A stretch of 64,000 bases of DNA from Ignavibacteriales bacterium (lineage in GTDB: Bacteria > Bacteroidota > Ignavibacteria > UBA10030), in the NCBI GenBank assembly GCA_026390595.1, contig JAPLFQ010000030.1:160919-224918 (forward strand), in the 5' to 3' direction. Position 1 is the first letter of the stretch. Each line of letters starts with the position of its first letter. The notes beneath the pieces were generated by a model. That model ran no database searches, was not told where the DNA came from, and worked only from the letters and a program-made list of their open reading frames with translations. Position numbers and translations under genes: made by a program. Positions 55,289 to 63,710 of this stretch are shown in pieces.

Positions 55289-55915
55289 TCACTCGGGTTG
55301 TATGTGCGTGCATACCGCAAGGAGCCAGGGAAAGGTCGTATAAATTTTCACGTTGGTGAATTCTCTTTCCAAGAGCCTGCGTAGACCCTTTTTACCCCAA
55401 TGGTTCAAATGGTCGGGAGTATTGCCAAGATCCCTCAGGTATGCACCTCGGGCGATGTTGCCAAGTCTCCACCACGGTTCGAAAGGCACACTTACCAGGA
55501 CATGGCAGCGAGCCACGCGTGCCAGTTCCTTCACTCCTATTTCGGGCTCAGGAAGGTGCTCAAGAACCTCAAGGGCTATCGCCATGTCTACCTTCTTTGA
55601 TTTGACCGCAAGCTCCGTGATATCTTGAACAAGCAGTCTGTTTTCCCCTGACCTCTCCCTATTTCGAGACACAAGCTCAGGGACCAGGTCAGACGTGAAC
55701 AGAGCAATTCCTCTGTCTCGAATGAGGTTCGAAATAATGGAAGTAGAATAACCTTCACCTGAGCCCACTTCCAGTATCGAAGCCAGGTTCCCAAGGAGCG
55801 AGTTAATCAGAGTTTCAAGTCTCTTGTAGAACCTGCTCAGCAGGAACCGTATGACAGGGTTACCAGATCTGTAGTTGCTAGCGAAATCAAGGCGTTCGAA
55901 ATCCCGTGGTGGCAT
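55289..55915 (-). CDS. Class I SAM-dependent methyltransferase (intact paralogue of the broken gene at 61352)
   Basis: A 208-residue protein. Motif I ILEVGSGEGYSTSII at about 47-61, motif II region VDMAIALEVLEHLPEPE, post-motif HVLVSVPFEPWWRLG. A hallmark is LRDLGNTPDHLNHWGKKGL near the C-terminus, which is shared almost exactly with the pseudogene at 61352-62018. The same family often occurs in O-antigen loci. The gene follows the acetyltransferase gene without a gap, so it belongs to the sugar-modifying operon. The acceptor is unknown. Confidence 0.88.
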   Translation of the reverse strand: MPPRDFERLDFASNYRSGNPVIRFLLSRFYKRLETLINSLLGNLASILEVGSGEGYSTSIISNLIRDRGIALFTSDLVPELVSRNRERSGENRLLVQDITELAVKSKKVDMAIALEVLEHLPEPEIGVKELARVARCHVLVSVPFEPWWRLGNIARGAYLRDLGNTPDHLNHWGKKGLRRLLEREFTNVKIYTTFPWLLAVCTHIQPE

Positions 55916-56563
55916 CTATCCCTTTGTCGCGAAGTCCCTGTATGATTTGGTACCTAAAGAGTGTTCAGTAGGAAGGGGTTGGTCTTCTACCAAGTCAAGA
56001 CATTTCACGCCGTCAGTCCCCAGTTTGTACCGGAAACCGCTTTCGGGGCATGTCCCAATTCCCGATTTATCAAAGTACAATCTGTGGGCGTGACGACTCA
56101 TCCAGCCAATCAACCTGCCTGGTACACCGACGACCAGCCCATAGTCAGGTACCGCTTTCGTCACAACCGCGCCGGCGGCAATGAACGAATATCGTCCCAG
56201 CGTCACGCCGCAAACCACTGTCGCATTGGCACCGACCGTGCAACCACGTCGCAGAGTTGTTCCTTCATAGAGGCTATGTCTGTTTATTTGCGAGCGCGGA
56301 TTTGAAACGTTTGTGAGAACGCATGACGGCCCAAGGAAAACATCGTCTTCAATAGTGGTGCCCGTGTAGATAGAAACATTGTTCTGTACCTTAACGTTTG
56401 AACCAATCACCACATCGTTGGCGACATTGCAGTTCTGACCAAACACACAGTGCTCTCCGATTTTCACCCCTTTCTGTATGTGGCAGAAGTGCCAGATCTT
56501 CGTCCCCTCGCCGATGACACAGGGCTCGTCAACGACCGCAGTTTCATGTTTGAAGTATGCCAT
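55916..56563 (-). CDS. wlbB: UDP-2-acetamido-3-amino-2,3-dideoxy-D-glucuronate N-acetyltransferase-like (WlbB/WbpD)
   Basis: A 215-residue left-handed beta-helix acetyltransferase with many hexapeptide repeats ([LIV]GxxxxI/V). The start matches the WlbB/WbpD family: YFKHETAVVDEPCVIGEGTK followed by IWHFCHIQKGVKIG. A C-terminal extension has two cysteines (TCPESGFRYKLGTDGVKC). The enzyme would N-acetylate the 3-amino group of a UDP-uronic acid. The neighbour WlbA-like gene overlaps it by one base, a strong functional link. Aminotransferase and 6-dehydrogenase of this pathway are not clearly present in the window. Confidence 0.9.
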   Translation of the reverse strand: MAYFKHETAVVDEPCVIGEGTKIWHFCHIQKGVKIGEHCVFGQNCNVANDVVIGSNVKVQNNVSIYTGTTIEDDVFLGPSCVLTNVSNPRSQINRHSLYEGTTLRRGCTVGANATVVCGVTLGRYSFIAAGAVVTKAVPDYGLVVGVPGRLIGWMSRHAHRLYFDKSGIGTCPESGFRYKLGTDGVKCLDLVEDQPLPTEHSLGTKSYRDFATKG

Positions 56564-57531
56564 CAGGCGCTCTCCTTTGGTGTTCCTTTCAGGAAATACG
56601 GGTGAGTGTTGTTTCCCATGACCTCCACGGGTGAATGGCGAATAGCGTACGCAAGCTCAATGGAGGCCCTCGCCTCATCAATGCCAAACCCTTGACCCCG
56701 CAAAGTCTGTTCATAAACCCGAGTGTGCAAATCCCCGAATCCCTCGGTGAATTCAATTTCCTTGCCATCGATCAGCATCGACCGATAGGTCGACTTCGCC
56801 CCGGGCACCGCGACGAACGGGAGATCTGTCGAGGTCACGGAAAGGAACCACGACACATCCGCGTTACGCAGTTCGAGTGAACCGGCCATGCGGTTCCTTT
56901 CATTGACATGAACCTCAAAACCCTGGCTCGCGCCAAAGAGCCACAGGAGCAAATCGAAGAAATGGATCCCGATGTTGGTAGCCAGCCCTCCGGAACGTTC
57001 CTCAATTCCCTTCCAGGACGTATCATACCAAGGACCTCGCGCCGAAACGTACGTCAGCACAACTTTGTGTCGGTGTCCGGAGGTGTCCTTGGACAATTGT
57101 TGCTTCAGCTCAATGAGCAATGGATGGAGCCGAAGTTGAAGGATCGTGAACACGCGCTTGCCAGTTTCCCTCTCCAGTTCCTGCAAGACATCCAGGTTCC
57201 ACGGGTTTATAACCAGAGGTTTCTCGCAGATGGCATCTGCGCCCGTACGCAGAGCCAAACGAATGTGCGCATCGTGAAGGTAGTTGGGGGAACAAACACT
57301 CAAATAATGAACCCTGTAATCTTCCGGTCCGCGTCGCAGTTTTTCAAGATGCCGGTCGAATCGCTCGAATTCTGGAAAGAATCTGACGTCGAAGGAGTAG
57401 TGATCGAGCAAGCCAACGGAGTCTCGTGGGTCGGTCGCAGCCACCAGGTGGTTCCCTGTATCCCGAATTGCGCGCAGGTGACGCGGAGCCACATACCCGG
57501 CAACTCCGGTGATGGCGAAATTCTTGTTCAT
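56563..57531 (-). CDS. wlbA: UDP-N-acetylglucosaminuronate 3-dehydrogenase-like (WlbA/WbpB)
   Basis: About 322 residues from the ATG at 57531. It is a Gfo/Idh/MocA oxidoreductase closely matching WlbA: NFAITGVAGYVAPRHLRAI, FDRHLEKLRRGPEDY, SVCSPNYLHDAHIRLALRTG, DAICEKPLVINPWN and LQLRLHPLLIELKQQ. The catalytic lysine of EKPLV is present. It oxidises C3 of UDP-GlcNAcA in the pathway to UDP-2,3-diacetamido-2,3-dideoxy-uronic acids. A longer frame to 57588 lacks a better start. Confidence 0.93.
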   Translation of the reverse strand: MNKNFAITGVAGYVAPRHLRAIRDTGNHLVAATDPRDSVGLLDHYSFDVRFFPEFERFDRHLEKLRRGPEDYRVHYLSVCSPNYLHDAHIRLALRTGADAICEKPLVINPWNLDVLQELERETGKRVFTILQLRLHPLLIELKQQLSKDTSGHRHKVVLTYVSARGPWYDTSWKGIEERSGGLATNIGIHFFDLLLWLFGASQGFEVHVNERNRMAGSLELRNADVSWFLSVTSTDLPFVAVPGAKSTYRSMLIDGKEIEFTEGFGDLHTRVYEQTLRGQGFGIDEARASIELAYAIRHSPVEVMGNNTHPYFLKGTPKESA

Positions 57532-57897
57532 CTGAATCTCCTGATCCGAGGCCAGTTCTGGTTTAGTTCGCCGTGGCACCAACCCCATGATATCAGAAAG
57601 CTATTTCAGGCACTTGGGGCTGGATGAACTTGTTCAAGTGGCAATATGCAAAAAAAAAACTTCGGATGCACACGCACAGTATGTCTGCAATCGCACCGTC
57701 GATTCCAAGGAAGCAGTTTGCCTGGTCATTGATGTTTGGCACCAGGATGTCGTCGCCCCCCCCCGGTCGTGATCGCTTGAACAAGCCGGATGTACATTTC
57801 GTCGGAATCCGGCAACGCAATCCATCTGACGAACTCCCCTCATCCCACCCTCACTTGATTCATCATCAGCATCGACTTCCGATCTGCTTTCTCTCCG
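57532..57897. other. 366-base gap with two homopolymer runs and a possible gene remnant
   Basis: Runs of ten A (57650-57659) and nine C (57756-57764) occur here. On the minus strand one frame reads FVRWIALPDSDEMYIRLVQ just before the G-run, and another continues GGDDILVPNINDQANCFLG after it. This is faintly like the end of an SDR-type UDP-sugar dehydratase, and would be one frameshift in the G-run. It is too short to be certain and no intact gene is present. Confidence 0.25.
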
Positions 57898-59100
57898 CTA
57901 TCGAATCGCAAGCTCCTCCAGTATGAACGCAAGCCTGCGAGAATCCTCTTTTACGCCATAGTCGGAAGGAACGTAGCTGGAGTCGCTAAGGAGTTCCACA
58001 TGAAATGCATCATCTCGCTGCAAGACTTCGGGCAGTGTGAACTCCGTGGAAAAAACTCCGGGTCTACTGACGAGAAGTCGATGATCGTACTTCCGATTGA
58101 CGCGCACCTTGATCTTGATCGGGGCATTTGGTGCAACGGCTTTCCCGCGGATGTACAGCATGGTCTTCGGTTGTGATGGTTCATAGTTGGGCAGGGTAAT
58201 CAAACCTTTGCGCCCAATCCAACCATCAGCATACCAACCATTGTAACGCTGCAATCCCGTTCGATCAAACAAGTACTGTGCGAAACGCTTCACGAGGCTA
58301 AGTATGCGAGCCTTAAAGCCGGCCCCACCATCGCTTCCTGGAGTGTCAAAGATGTCCTTCCCGTAAGCGTCCCACATGTAGTTGAAATACGCGGGGGGAT
58401 ATCTCATGATACTGTGCTTGCGAAGCATGCCGACGATTTCCCGGAATCTTTCTTTCCCCCCCACAGTAGTCTTAGCTGTCCCATGTTCCCGTATGCAAGC
58501 GATGTCTTCGGGCAAGTATCCGATAGGGAAGCGCTTACCGATTCGGATGAACAGGTCCCAATCCATCGTGTAGTGATAGGGTACTTCGAGCATTTCGATC
58601 GTTTCGAACAGCGCTTTCCGGAAGAACGAGGTTTGCTGAAGGATATAGTCGCCGTTGTAGATCAGCTTTGTGAGATCGAACTTGGGCTCCGTAAAGGGGA
58701 ATTTCTCCTTGACTCTATCGAGTTCGTCAATTATATACCCCTCCCCGTACACCGTCATCACCTCAGGATGCTCGGCCATGAATCTTGTAGCTTTTGTCAC
58801 CGCTCCAGGAAGATAAATGTCATCGGAGTTAAGCCAGCTAAGGATTTCCCCTTTTGCCATTCTGAATCCCTTGTTGATCGCGTCAGATTGCCCGTTGTCC
58901 TTCTCTGAGATCCAGCGTAACCTTCCCTCGTAGCGTCTGAGGATCTCAAGAGTCTCGTCCGTCGAGCCACCGTCAACGACGATGTGCTCGATGTATGGAT
59001 AGTCCTGCGACAGAATACTCTGAATCGTCCTCTCTATGAAAATCCCCTGATTGAAGGAGGGGGTGACGATAGTAACCAATGGTGTCTGCGATGAGCTCAC
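57898..59100 (-). CDS. Glycosyltransferase family 2 with C-terminal beta-rich extension
   Basis: A 400-residue protein. GT2 motifs: VTIVTPSFNQGIFIERTIQS, HIVVDGGSTDETLEIL, SEKDNGQSDAINKGFRMAKG and SWLNSDD with the DxD-like acidic pair. The acceptor region includes YHYTMDWDLFIRIGK. Residues about 290-400 are an added beta-strand-rich module (LYIRGKAVAPNAPIKIKVRV), as seen in some two-module O-antigen transferases. The GTG start overlaps the upstream gene by four bases (GTGA). Cytoplasmic, chain extension of the glycan inferred. Confidence 0.9.
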   Translation of the reverse strand: MSSSQTPLVTIVTPSFNQGIFIERTIQSILSQDYPYIEHIVVDGGSTDETLEILRRYEGRLRWISEKDNGQSDAINKGFRMAKGEILSWLNSDDIYLPGAVTKATRFMAEHPEVMTVYGEGYIIDELDRVKEKFPFTEPKFDLTKLIYNGDYILQQTSFFRKALFETIEMLEVPYHYTMDWDLFIRIGKRFPIGYLPEDIACIREHGTAKTTVGGKERFREIVGMLRKHSIMRYPPAYFNYMWDAYGKDIFDTPGSDGGAGFKARILSLVKRFAQYLFDRTGLQRYNGWYADGWIGRKGLITLPNYEPSQPKTMLYIRGKAVAPNAPIKIKVRVNRKYDHRLLVSRPGVFSTEFTLPEVLQRDDAFHVELLSDSSYVPSDYGVKEDSRRLAFILEELAIR

Positions 59101-60020
59101 TGTTGATTCTGCCTTCTCGGGATGCCGATGTATTCAAGGATTCGCTTGATCCTCACGAGCGAACGGTAGATGATGTGCTGCTTGATAGCGGTGAGTTCTT
59201 CGTCCATTTTGTTAATCAACCGCAGTCTTTCCTCAGCCACTCGAAGGCGCTCTGCCGCGACACTCGTGAGCGATTCGACTTCTCTCAGACGGTCTTCCGC
59301 TGTATGCTGAAGTGTATCGATGACACGCTCTTTCTCAACAGACGCCTCCAGTTCCTTCTCCTTGTCCTTCAACTGTTTTAGAAGAACATCGTAGTCCCGC
59401 GACTTGTCAAGCACAGTCAGCCAGTTGATCGAATGCGCATAGGTATAAGCCTCTACTTCGCTTCGGACCTTCGATGGGAAGAACATGATTACATCGTTCG
59501 CAATCGCAATCTCATGACTTTTGCTCAGGCTGAAAACCTTCTCGATGACCTTTTGGAACCTTGGCCAGTGGCTGACCTCGTGGGGATAGGGAGGCGGGCA
59601 GAGGAAGAGCCTTGCATCGTCGATCAGCACAACGCTGTCGGGACCAAGACTTCCAATCGCATCCAACTCATCGAGGAGTGGACACTGTGAAGTTCCCCCC
59701 GCGGTTTTGTCAGCCACGCACCAATGTGCATCTAGCCAGATCAAGGCCGATGCCCTCTCCAGCTCAGGACTCAGCTTCTTCAGGATGTCTGCTGAGTGGC
59801 CGAGATGCAGCGTAAGCTTAGGGTTTTTCCCAAACCGCAGCATAACTTGGCGATAGTAGTCTTCGGAAAGTTCAACTGAATGGACCGCCGAGAACAGGGG
59901 CAGAACCAGTTCAATCGTGTCGCCCTCGAATGTTCCGGTTTCGACGAAGACGTCAAGAGGTAGGATTTTCTTGAGCGCCGCGATCAGGCCTACATCCACT
60001 GAAAAGTGCACTGCTCCCAT
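59097..60020 (-). CDS. SAM-methyltransferase-like protein with coiled-coil C-terminal tail
   Basis: A 307-residue protein. The N-terminal domain (about 1-200) has a class I methyltransferase-type core: DVFVETGTFEGDTIELVL (motif-I position), then SVELSEDYYRQVM, an ALIWLDAHWC acidic strand and VVLIDDARLFL. The C-terminal 100 residues are a K/E/R-rich coiled coil (EKELEASVEKERVIDTLQ and AEERLRLINKMDEEL). The gene lies in the stretch next to the ABC exporter. Its tail resembles that of the GSCFA protein upstream (AEERLRLIEMLDAEV). A terminal glycan-modification role is conceivable, not shown. Confidence 0.8.
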   Translation of the reverse strand: MGAVHFSVDVGLIAALKKILPLDVFVETGTFEGDTIELVLPLFSAVHSVELSEDYYRQVMLRFGKNPKLTLHLGHSADILKKLSPELERASALIWLDAHWCVADKTAGGTSQCPLLDELDAIGSLGPDSVVLIDDARLFLCPPPYPHEVSHWPRFQKVIEKVFSLSKSHEIAIANDVIMFFPSKVRSEVEAYTYAHSINWLTVLDKSRDYDVLLKQLKDKEKELEASVEKERVIDTLQHTAEDRLREVESLTSVAAERLRVAEERLRLINKMDEELTAIKQHIIYRSLVRIKRILEYIGIPRRQNQQ

Positions 60021-60024
60021 GGCG

Positions 60025-61203
60025 TTAAGCGCCTCCTTTGAGTTTATTCACTTCAGCATCAAGCATCTCGATCAGCCTGAGGCGTTCTTCGGCCGCTCGT
60101 GTCATTGAATGGTACTCTGCGTCGAGCTGTTCGATCACATGCAACCGCTCATCGCAGATCTGTTGCAGCTTGGTTCTGTCAACTTCTAGCTGGCGAATGG
60201 TCGTATGAAGCTCCTGCAATCCGGATTCGTCCACGGCAACGGGCTCCGAGGGATCGGTGAGATCGCCGGCCGTGTAGTAGCGCGCGAAGACAGAGAGGAT
60301 TTGCTGTGGTATGTGCTCGTAGAGATGGCGGTTGTCTTCCTGAAAAGGCTCTTTGAAGTAATCGGTGACCATTTCATACGAAGGAAAATAGAACAGCGTC
60401 TTATTCACATCGTCCCATCTCGAACGGAGAAATTCGTCGAGTCCGGCACGAAGGACCGCTTTGGACGCCGAGTTTGCCGTGAGAGCCGACACCGGCCTGA
60501 ATGTAGCACCTAACCGGACCGGGGAAATCGTAAATATGATCTTCAGATCAGGCAAATGCTGACGCCTAAGCCAATCAATTTTTTCCAGCGAGCCTATCGT
60601 GGTGCTCAGCGATTCGACTCTGAACACGTGCCGGGCAGGATCATAGTACTTCTCAGGGATCGCCCGCCAGAGCGGCTCGCCCGTGACCTGATCATACCAG
60701 ACCTCAGACAAACCAAGGGTCAGGACAAGAACGTCGATATTCTCAAACGTCTCTCTGACCAGGCGGCGGCGCTCTTCTGTCGCTTCGAAAATCTCCTTGT
60801 TCTTCTCTACCCAGAACGTCTTGTCCGAACCCAACTCATCGAAGGCCCAACGAAACTGCTGTGCGATCACCGAAACACTTTCAAACGAAAAAGCATTTCG
60901 AATGATTGCATTGTACGGCGACTTGGGAACTGATTTGTTGAATCCATGGTCAGCGAGCCAGAGCACAAAGTGCTTCGCAAAACAGCTTCCCAGCGCAATG
61001 ACCTTTGTTTCAGGACGAATAAACGGTTCTGCGGGCTTCCAACCTTCCATGATTGAATCGAGCCCTGCTTTCCGCAGTTCACTTTGCGAAGGCAGCCATT
61101 TGAAATCCTTGGGCTTGAACCAGCGGCTGCCGAATTCCATTGGAGGATGCACTTCACCTTCTACCAGTTTCCTATCCATCAAATCGCGTTTGTACGGATC
61201 CAT
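60025..61203 (-). CDS. GSCFA-domain protein with coiled-coil tail
   Basis: About 392 residues from the ATG at 61203. The family motif is visible at about 70-80 as ALGSCFAKHFV; G-S-C-F-A is the family name. It is an SGNH-hydrolase-like fold with a candidate nucleophile Ser73. The C-terminal 60 residues form a coiled coil (QICDERLHVIEQLDAEY then AEERLRLIEMLDAEV), homologous to the tail of the adjacent methyltransferase. GSCFA proteins are common in surface-glycan loci, and some may be esterases or acyltransferases. Function unproven. Four bases from the methyltransferase gene. Confidence 0.85.
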   Translation of the reverse strand: MDPYKRDLMDRKLVEGEVHPPMEFGSRWFKPKDFKWLPSQSELRKAGLDSIMEGWKPAEPFIRPETKVIALGSCFAKHFVLWLADHGFNKSVPKSPYNAIIRNAFSFESVSVIAQQFRWAFDELGSDKTFWVEKNKEIFEATEERRRLVRETFENIDVLVLTLGLSEVWYDQVTGEPLWRAIPEKYYDPARHVFRVESLSTTIGSLEKIDWLRRQHLPDLKIIFTISPVRLGATFRPVSALTANSASKAVLRAGLDEFLRSRWDDVNKTLFYFPSYEMVTDYFKEPFQEDNRHLYEHIPQQILSVFARYYTAGDLTDPSEPVAVDESGLQELHTTIRQLEVDRTKLQQICDERLHVIEQLDAEYHSMTRAAEERLRLIEMLDAEVNKLKGGA

Positions 61204-61351
61204 TGTTGTCGCCTCACAAAGATCATGCAATCTCAGTCCCGACGGACGTTCTCACAAGCAATACAGAATGTCACGCAGACCGTTGCCGCGATAGAATAAT
61301 TTGGTTGTAACGCGTTCGCCCACTTCGCAGGCCTAAACATACAGGGAAAGA

Positions 61352-62018
61352 CTACAAATGCCTACAGACCTTCATATTCTGAAACTCACGCGAAAGAATC
61401 TTCTTAAATCTCCTCTTGTCCCGATGATTGAAGTGGATGGGGGTGTTTCCCCATATCCCTCAACGAGAACCCGGCAAGATATTGTCGATTCGCCCCCAAG
61501 GTTTGAACGAAACAGATATAGTAGCGCGCTGGCGTGATACTCGGGCCGACCCTCCTAGCGCCACGGCAGGGTTTTCGATATGCTCACACACCTCCGAAGC
61601 GACCCCGACGTCATCAGATCTTGATCACGAAACAAGCTGTCGAGCATCCTGCCCAGCCCGAGATTGGCAGGTTGTCTTCATGAATGTTGCAGGCTCAGGC
61701 ACAAGATTCGGCGAAACACGCTCGACCACGGGGGAGAAAACCTCTGTAACCTCGCGGCTGAACGACGCTGCGCTTCCCCTACCTCGACGGCCCTTCCCAC
61801 GCGCATATCCTTCGTTGTGGATTCGAGCTTATCATAGGAGCGCACAAAAAGAAACTGGATCAGGATGTTCTGCAGATAGTCGTCCGGATGCGACCGAAAC
61901 TTGATGCAATTCGTTGCTCTTCGTGATAGTGTTGCATTGGGCTGCCATCATCATCAAGCTCATAACCTGGAGGCATTGATGGCGCTGTAATTCTCTTCAT
62001 AGTTCTGCGATCTCTCAT
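61352..62018 (-). pseudogene. Broken SAM-dependent methyltransferase, paralogue of the gene at 55289
   Basis: Starts at an ATG that overlaps the ABC-ATPase stop (ATGA), as a functional gene would. Reading three frames in turn gives MPPGYELDDDGSPMQHYHEEQ and IASSFGR, then YLQNILIQFLFVRSYDKLES and AVEVGE, then VSPNLVPEP, DDVGVASEVCEHIENP, SARVSRQRATISVSFKPWGR, GNTPIHFNHRDKRRF and ILSREFQNMKV. These match the intact protein's VIRFLLSRFYKRLET, ILEVGSGEG, TSDLVPEL, VDMAIALEVLEHLPEP, LARVARCHVLVSVPFEPWWR, GNTPDHLNHWGKKGL and LLEREFTNVKI. At least two frameshifts and two in-frame stops disrupt it. Confidence 0.88.
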
Positions 62019-62758
62019 GATGGAGATTTGTGTTTGTTCTCGAGATAGAATTGAATCATTTCGGCTGCACCACCAGTGTTGATGATTTGTCCATCCGTCA
62101 TCACGACAACTCGATCGCAGAATGTCTGTATCTCAAGCATATCATGGCTTACAAACAGCAGGGTCCTTCCCTCCTCCTTCAACCGCTTGAACTCGTTTCT
62201 GCATTTTTCTTTGAATACGTTGTCGCCAACCGCCAATCCTTCATCAACGAGATAGATCGAAGCCTGCGATTGAACAGCGATCGCGAAGGCAAGTCGGACG
62301 ATCATTCCTGTCGACAACGTGGAGAGTTTGGCATCAATGAATCTCTCCAGTTCCGCGAATGCTATTATGCTTTCGAGCCGCGCTCTCAGCTGTTTTCGAG
62401 TAAACCCGAGGGTTGAGCCATACAGGTAAACGTTTTCCTTGCAGGAGAACTCGGGCTGGAATCCAACTCCAAGCTCCAGGAGCGGGAAGATACTTCCCTG
62501 CACCTTCGCTGTCCCGGTCGAGGGAGGATAGATCCGGGAAATGATCTTCAGAAGCGTCGATTTTCCACAGCCGTTGCGGCCGATGATTCCGACAAATTCT
62601 CCGCGTTCGATCTGGAGATTGATATCCTTGAGCGCAAACAGAGGCTCGAAGTCGTATCGGCCCTTCCCGAGAGATGACAGCCAGTGAAACAACGTACGTT
62701 TCCGCTCGTGGGGGATGGAGAAGATCTTGGATACATTATGGAGATTTATGACGTTCAT
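62015..62758 (-). CDS. wzt: ABC transporter ATP-binding protein, polysaccharide export (Wzt/KpsT-like, short form)
   Basis: A 247-residue ATPase. Walker A is GIIGRNGCGKSTLLKII at about 57-73, the signature region reads STLSTGMIVRLAFAI, typical of polysaccharide and teichoic acid exporters in place of LSGGQ, Walker B is SIYLVDEGLAVGD, and the H-loop is FVSHDM. It lacks the C-terminal carbohydrate-binding domain found in Wzt proteins that recognise a terminal modification. It would power export of a lipid-linked O-polysaccharide with the adjacent Wzm. The stop overlaps the start of the broken methyltransferase. Confidence 0.93.
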   Translation of the reverse strand: MNVINLHNVSKIFSIPHERKRTLFHWLSSLGKGRYDFEPLFALKDINLQIERGEFVGIIGRNGCGKSTLLKIISRIYPPSTGTAKVQGSIFPLLELGVGFQPEFSCKENVYLYGSTLGFTRKQLRARLESIIAFAELERFIDAKLSTLSTGMIVRLAFAIAVQSQASIYLVDEGLAVGDNVFKEKCRNEFKRLKEEGRTLLFVSHDMLEIQTFCDRVVVMTDGQIINTGGAAEMIQFYLENKHKSPS

Positions 62759-62762
62759 CGCT

Positions 62763-63530
62763 CTACAGTTGTTCCGCTAATTGGTCCTGGATTCGCAGGA
62801 AAATGATCAATCCTAGAATGAATGTGAAGAACGACGCCGCAACCGTAATGACAAGAAACTGCATATCGAAAAACCCATAGAGAAGATAGTGTCGCATCAT
62901 CATGAAAATACGGGAGAGCGGATTCAGGAACACCGTGATCTGAGTCCCCTCCGGCAGCGAACTGACATCATAGACTACCGGTGTGAGCCAAAAAATCGCT
63001 ACGACCAGCACACCCCATATTTGACCCAGGTCCCGAAACCGGGCATAGAGGGCTGCAAGGATGAAGCCGGCGCCAGTCGAGAAGAGCATGAGACAGAGGA
63101 TTGGAATCGGAACCAGCCAAAGCAGATCTGGAATCCCTTTTGAAACAAATACGGCTATCAGAACAACCACCAGATTGACCATCAGAGAGAAAACGGCTGT
63201 TGCTGATGAAGCGATAATGATCAGATAGCGCGGAAAGTACACCTTCTTGATGATGTGCGCCTTCGCAGCGAGACTGTACATGGCGCTGTAGGTGCAGTCC
63301 TGGAAGAAATTATAGCAGACGATACCAAGAATCAGATAGAGAGCGAAGTCCGGGATTCTAAGATAGATGACGCTGGTGAAAACAAAATAGTAGACACCAA
63401 ACATCAGGGCGGGACTCAGGAGGAACCAGAGATATCCGAGAAGGGAGTCGTGATATCGGAGACGAAAGTCCGCCACCGCGAATTCTCTCACGATGTCGAA
63501 AGATCTGCGAAATGTGCCGCTGGCTGTCAT
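62763..63530 (-). CDS. wzm: ABC-2 type polysaccharide export permease (Wzm-like)
   Basis: About 255 residues with six membrane segments in the ABC-2 arrangement. It starts with an amphipathic N-terminal region (FDIVREFAVADFRLRYHDSL, LGYLWFLLSPALMFGVYYFV), as in Wzm and KpsM. The last loop contains WLTPVVYDVSSLPEG and FLNPLSRIFMMMRH, conserved in the family. The start ATG at 63530 was chosen; a TTG at 63551 is possible. Four bases separate it from the ATPase gene. Together they form the exporter for the polysaccharide made by this locus. Confidence 0.93.
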   Translation of the reverse strand: MTASGTFRRSFDIVREFAVADFRLRYHDSLLGYLWFLLSPALMFGVYYFVFTSVIYLRIPDFALYLILGIVCYNFFQDCTYSAMYSLAAKAHIIKKVYFPRYLIIIASSATAVFSLMVNLVVVLIAVFVSKGIPDLLWLVPIPILCLMLFSTGAGFILAALYARFRDLGQIWGVLVVAIFWLTPVVYDVSSLPEGTQITVFLNPLSRIFMMMRHYLLYGFFDMQFLVITVAASFFTFILGLIIFLRIQDQLAEQL

Positions 63531-63642
63531 TCCATCTGCTTCTGAACTCAAGCTTCTCGTGCTCCCTTCGCGGTTCCTGATATCAATTTCGGGTCAAATA
63601 TACGAACGAAAACGTTGCGAAAAAAGCGAAATTTGGAGAGGG

Positions 63643-63671
63643 TTGGCATTATCCATAGACATACATTATAT
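63643..63671 (+). promoter_or_regulatory. Possible promoter of the plus-strand glycosyltransferase gene
   Basis: TTGGCA, 17 bases, CATTAT, about 40 bases before the ATG at 63711. The gap between 63530 and 63711 should hold divergent promoters. On the minus strand a TATATTTG -10-like box is present at about 63595-63602 without a clear -35 partner. Confidence 0.4.
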
Positions 63672-63710
63672 TGGCTCAAGAAAAAAAGCAGACAAAGCAG
63701 GACAACTGAT

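Noticed and set aside
61428..61904. Plus-strand frame of 158 codons in the gap between GSCFA and ABC ATPase genes
   Set aside because: The same stretch on the minus strand aligns to the methyltransferase at 55289, so the plus frame is a shadow of the pseudogene.
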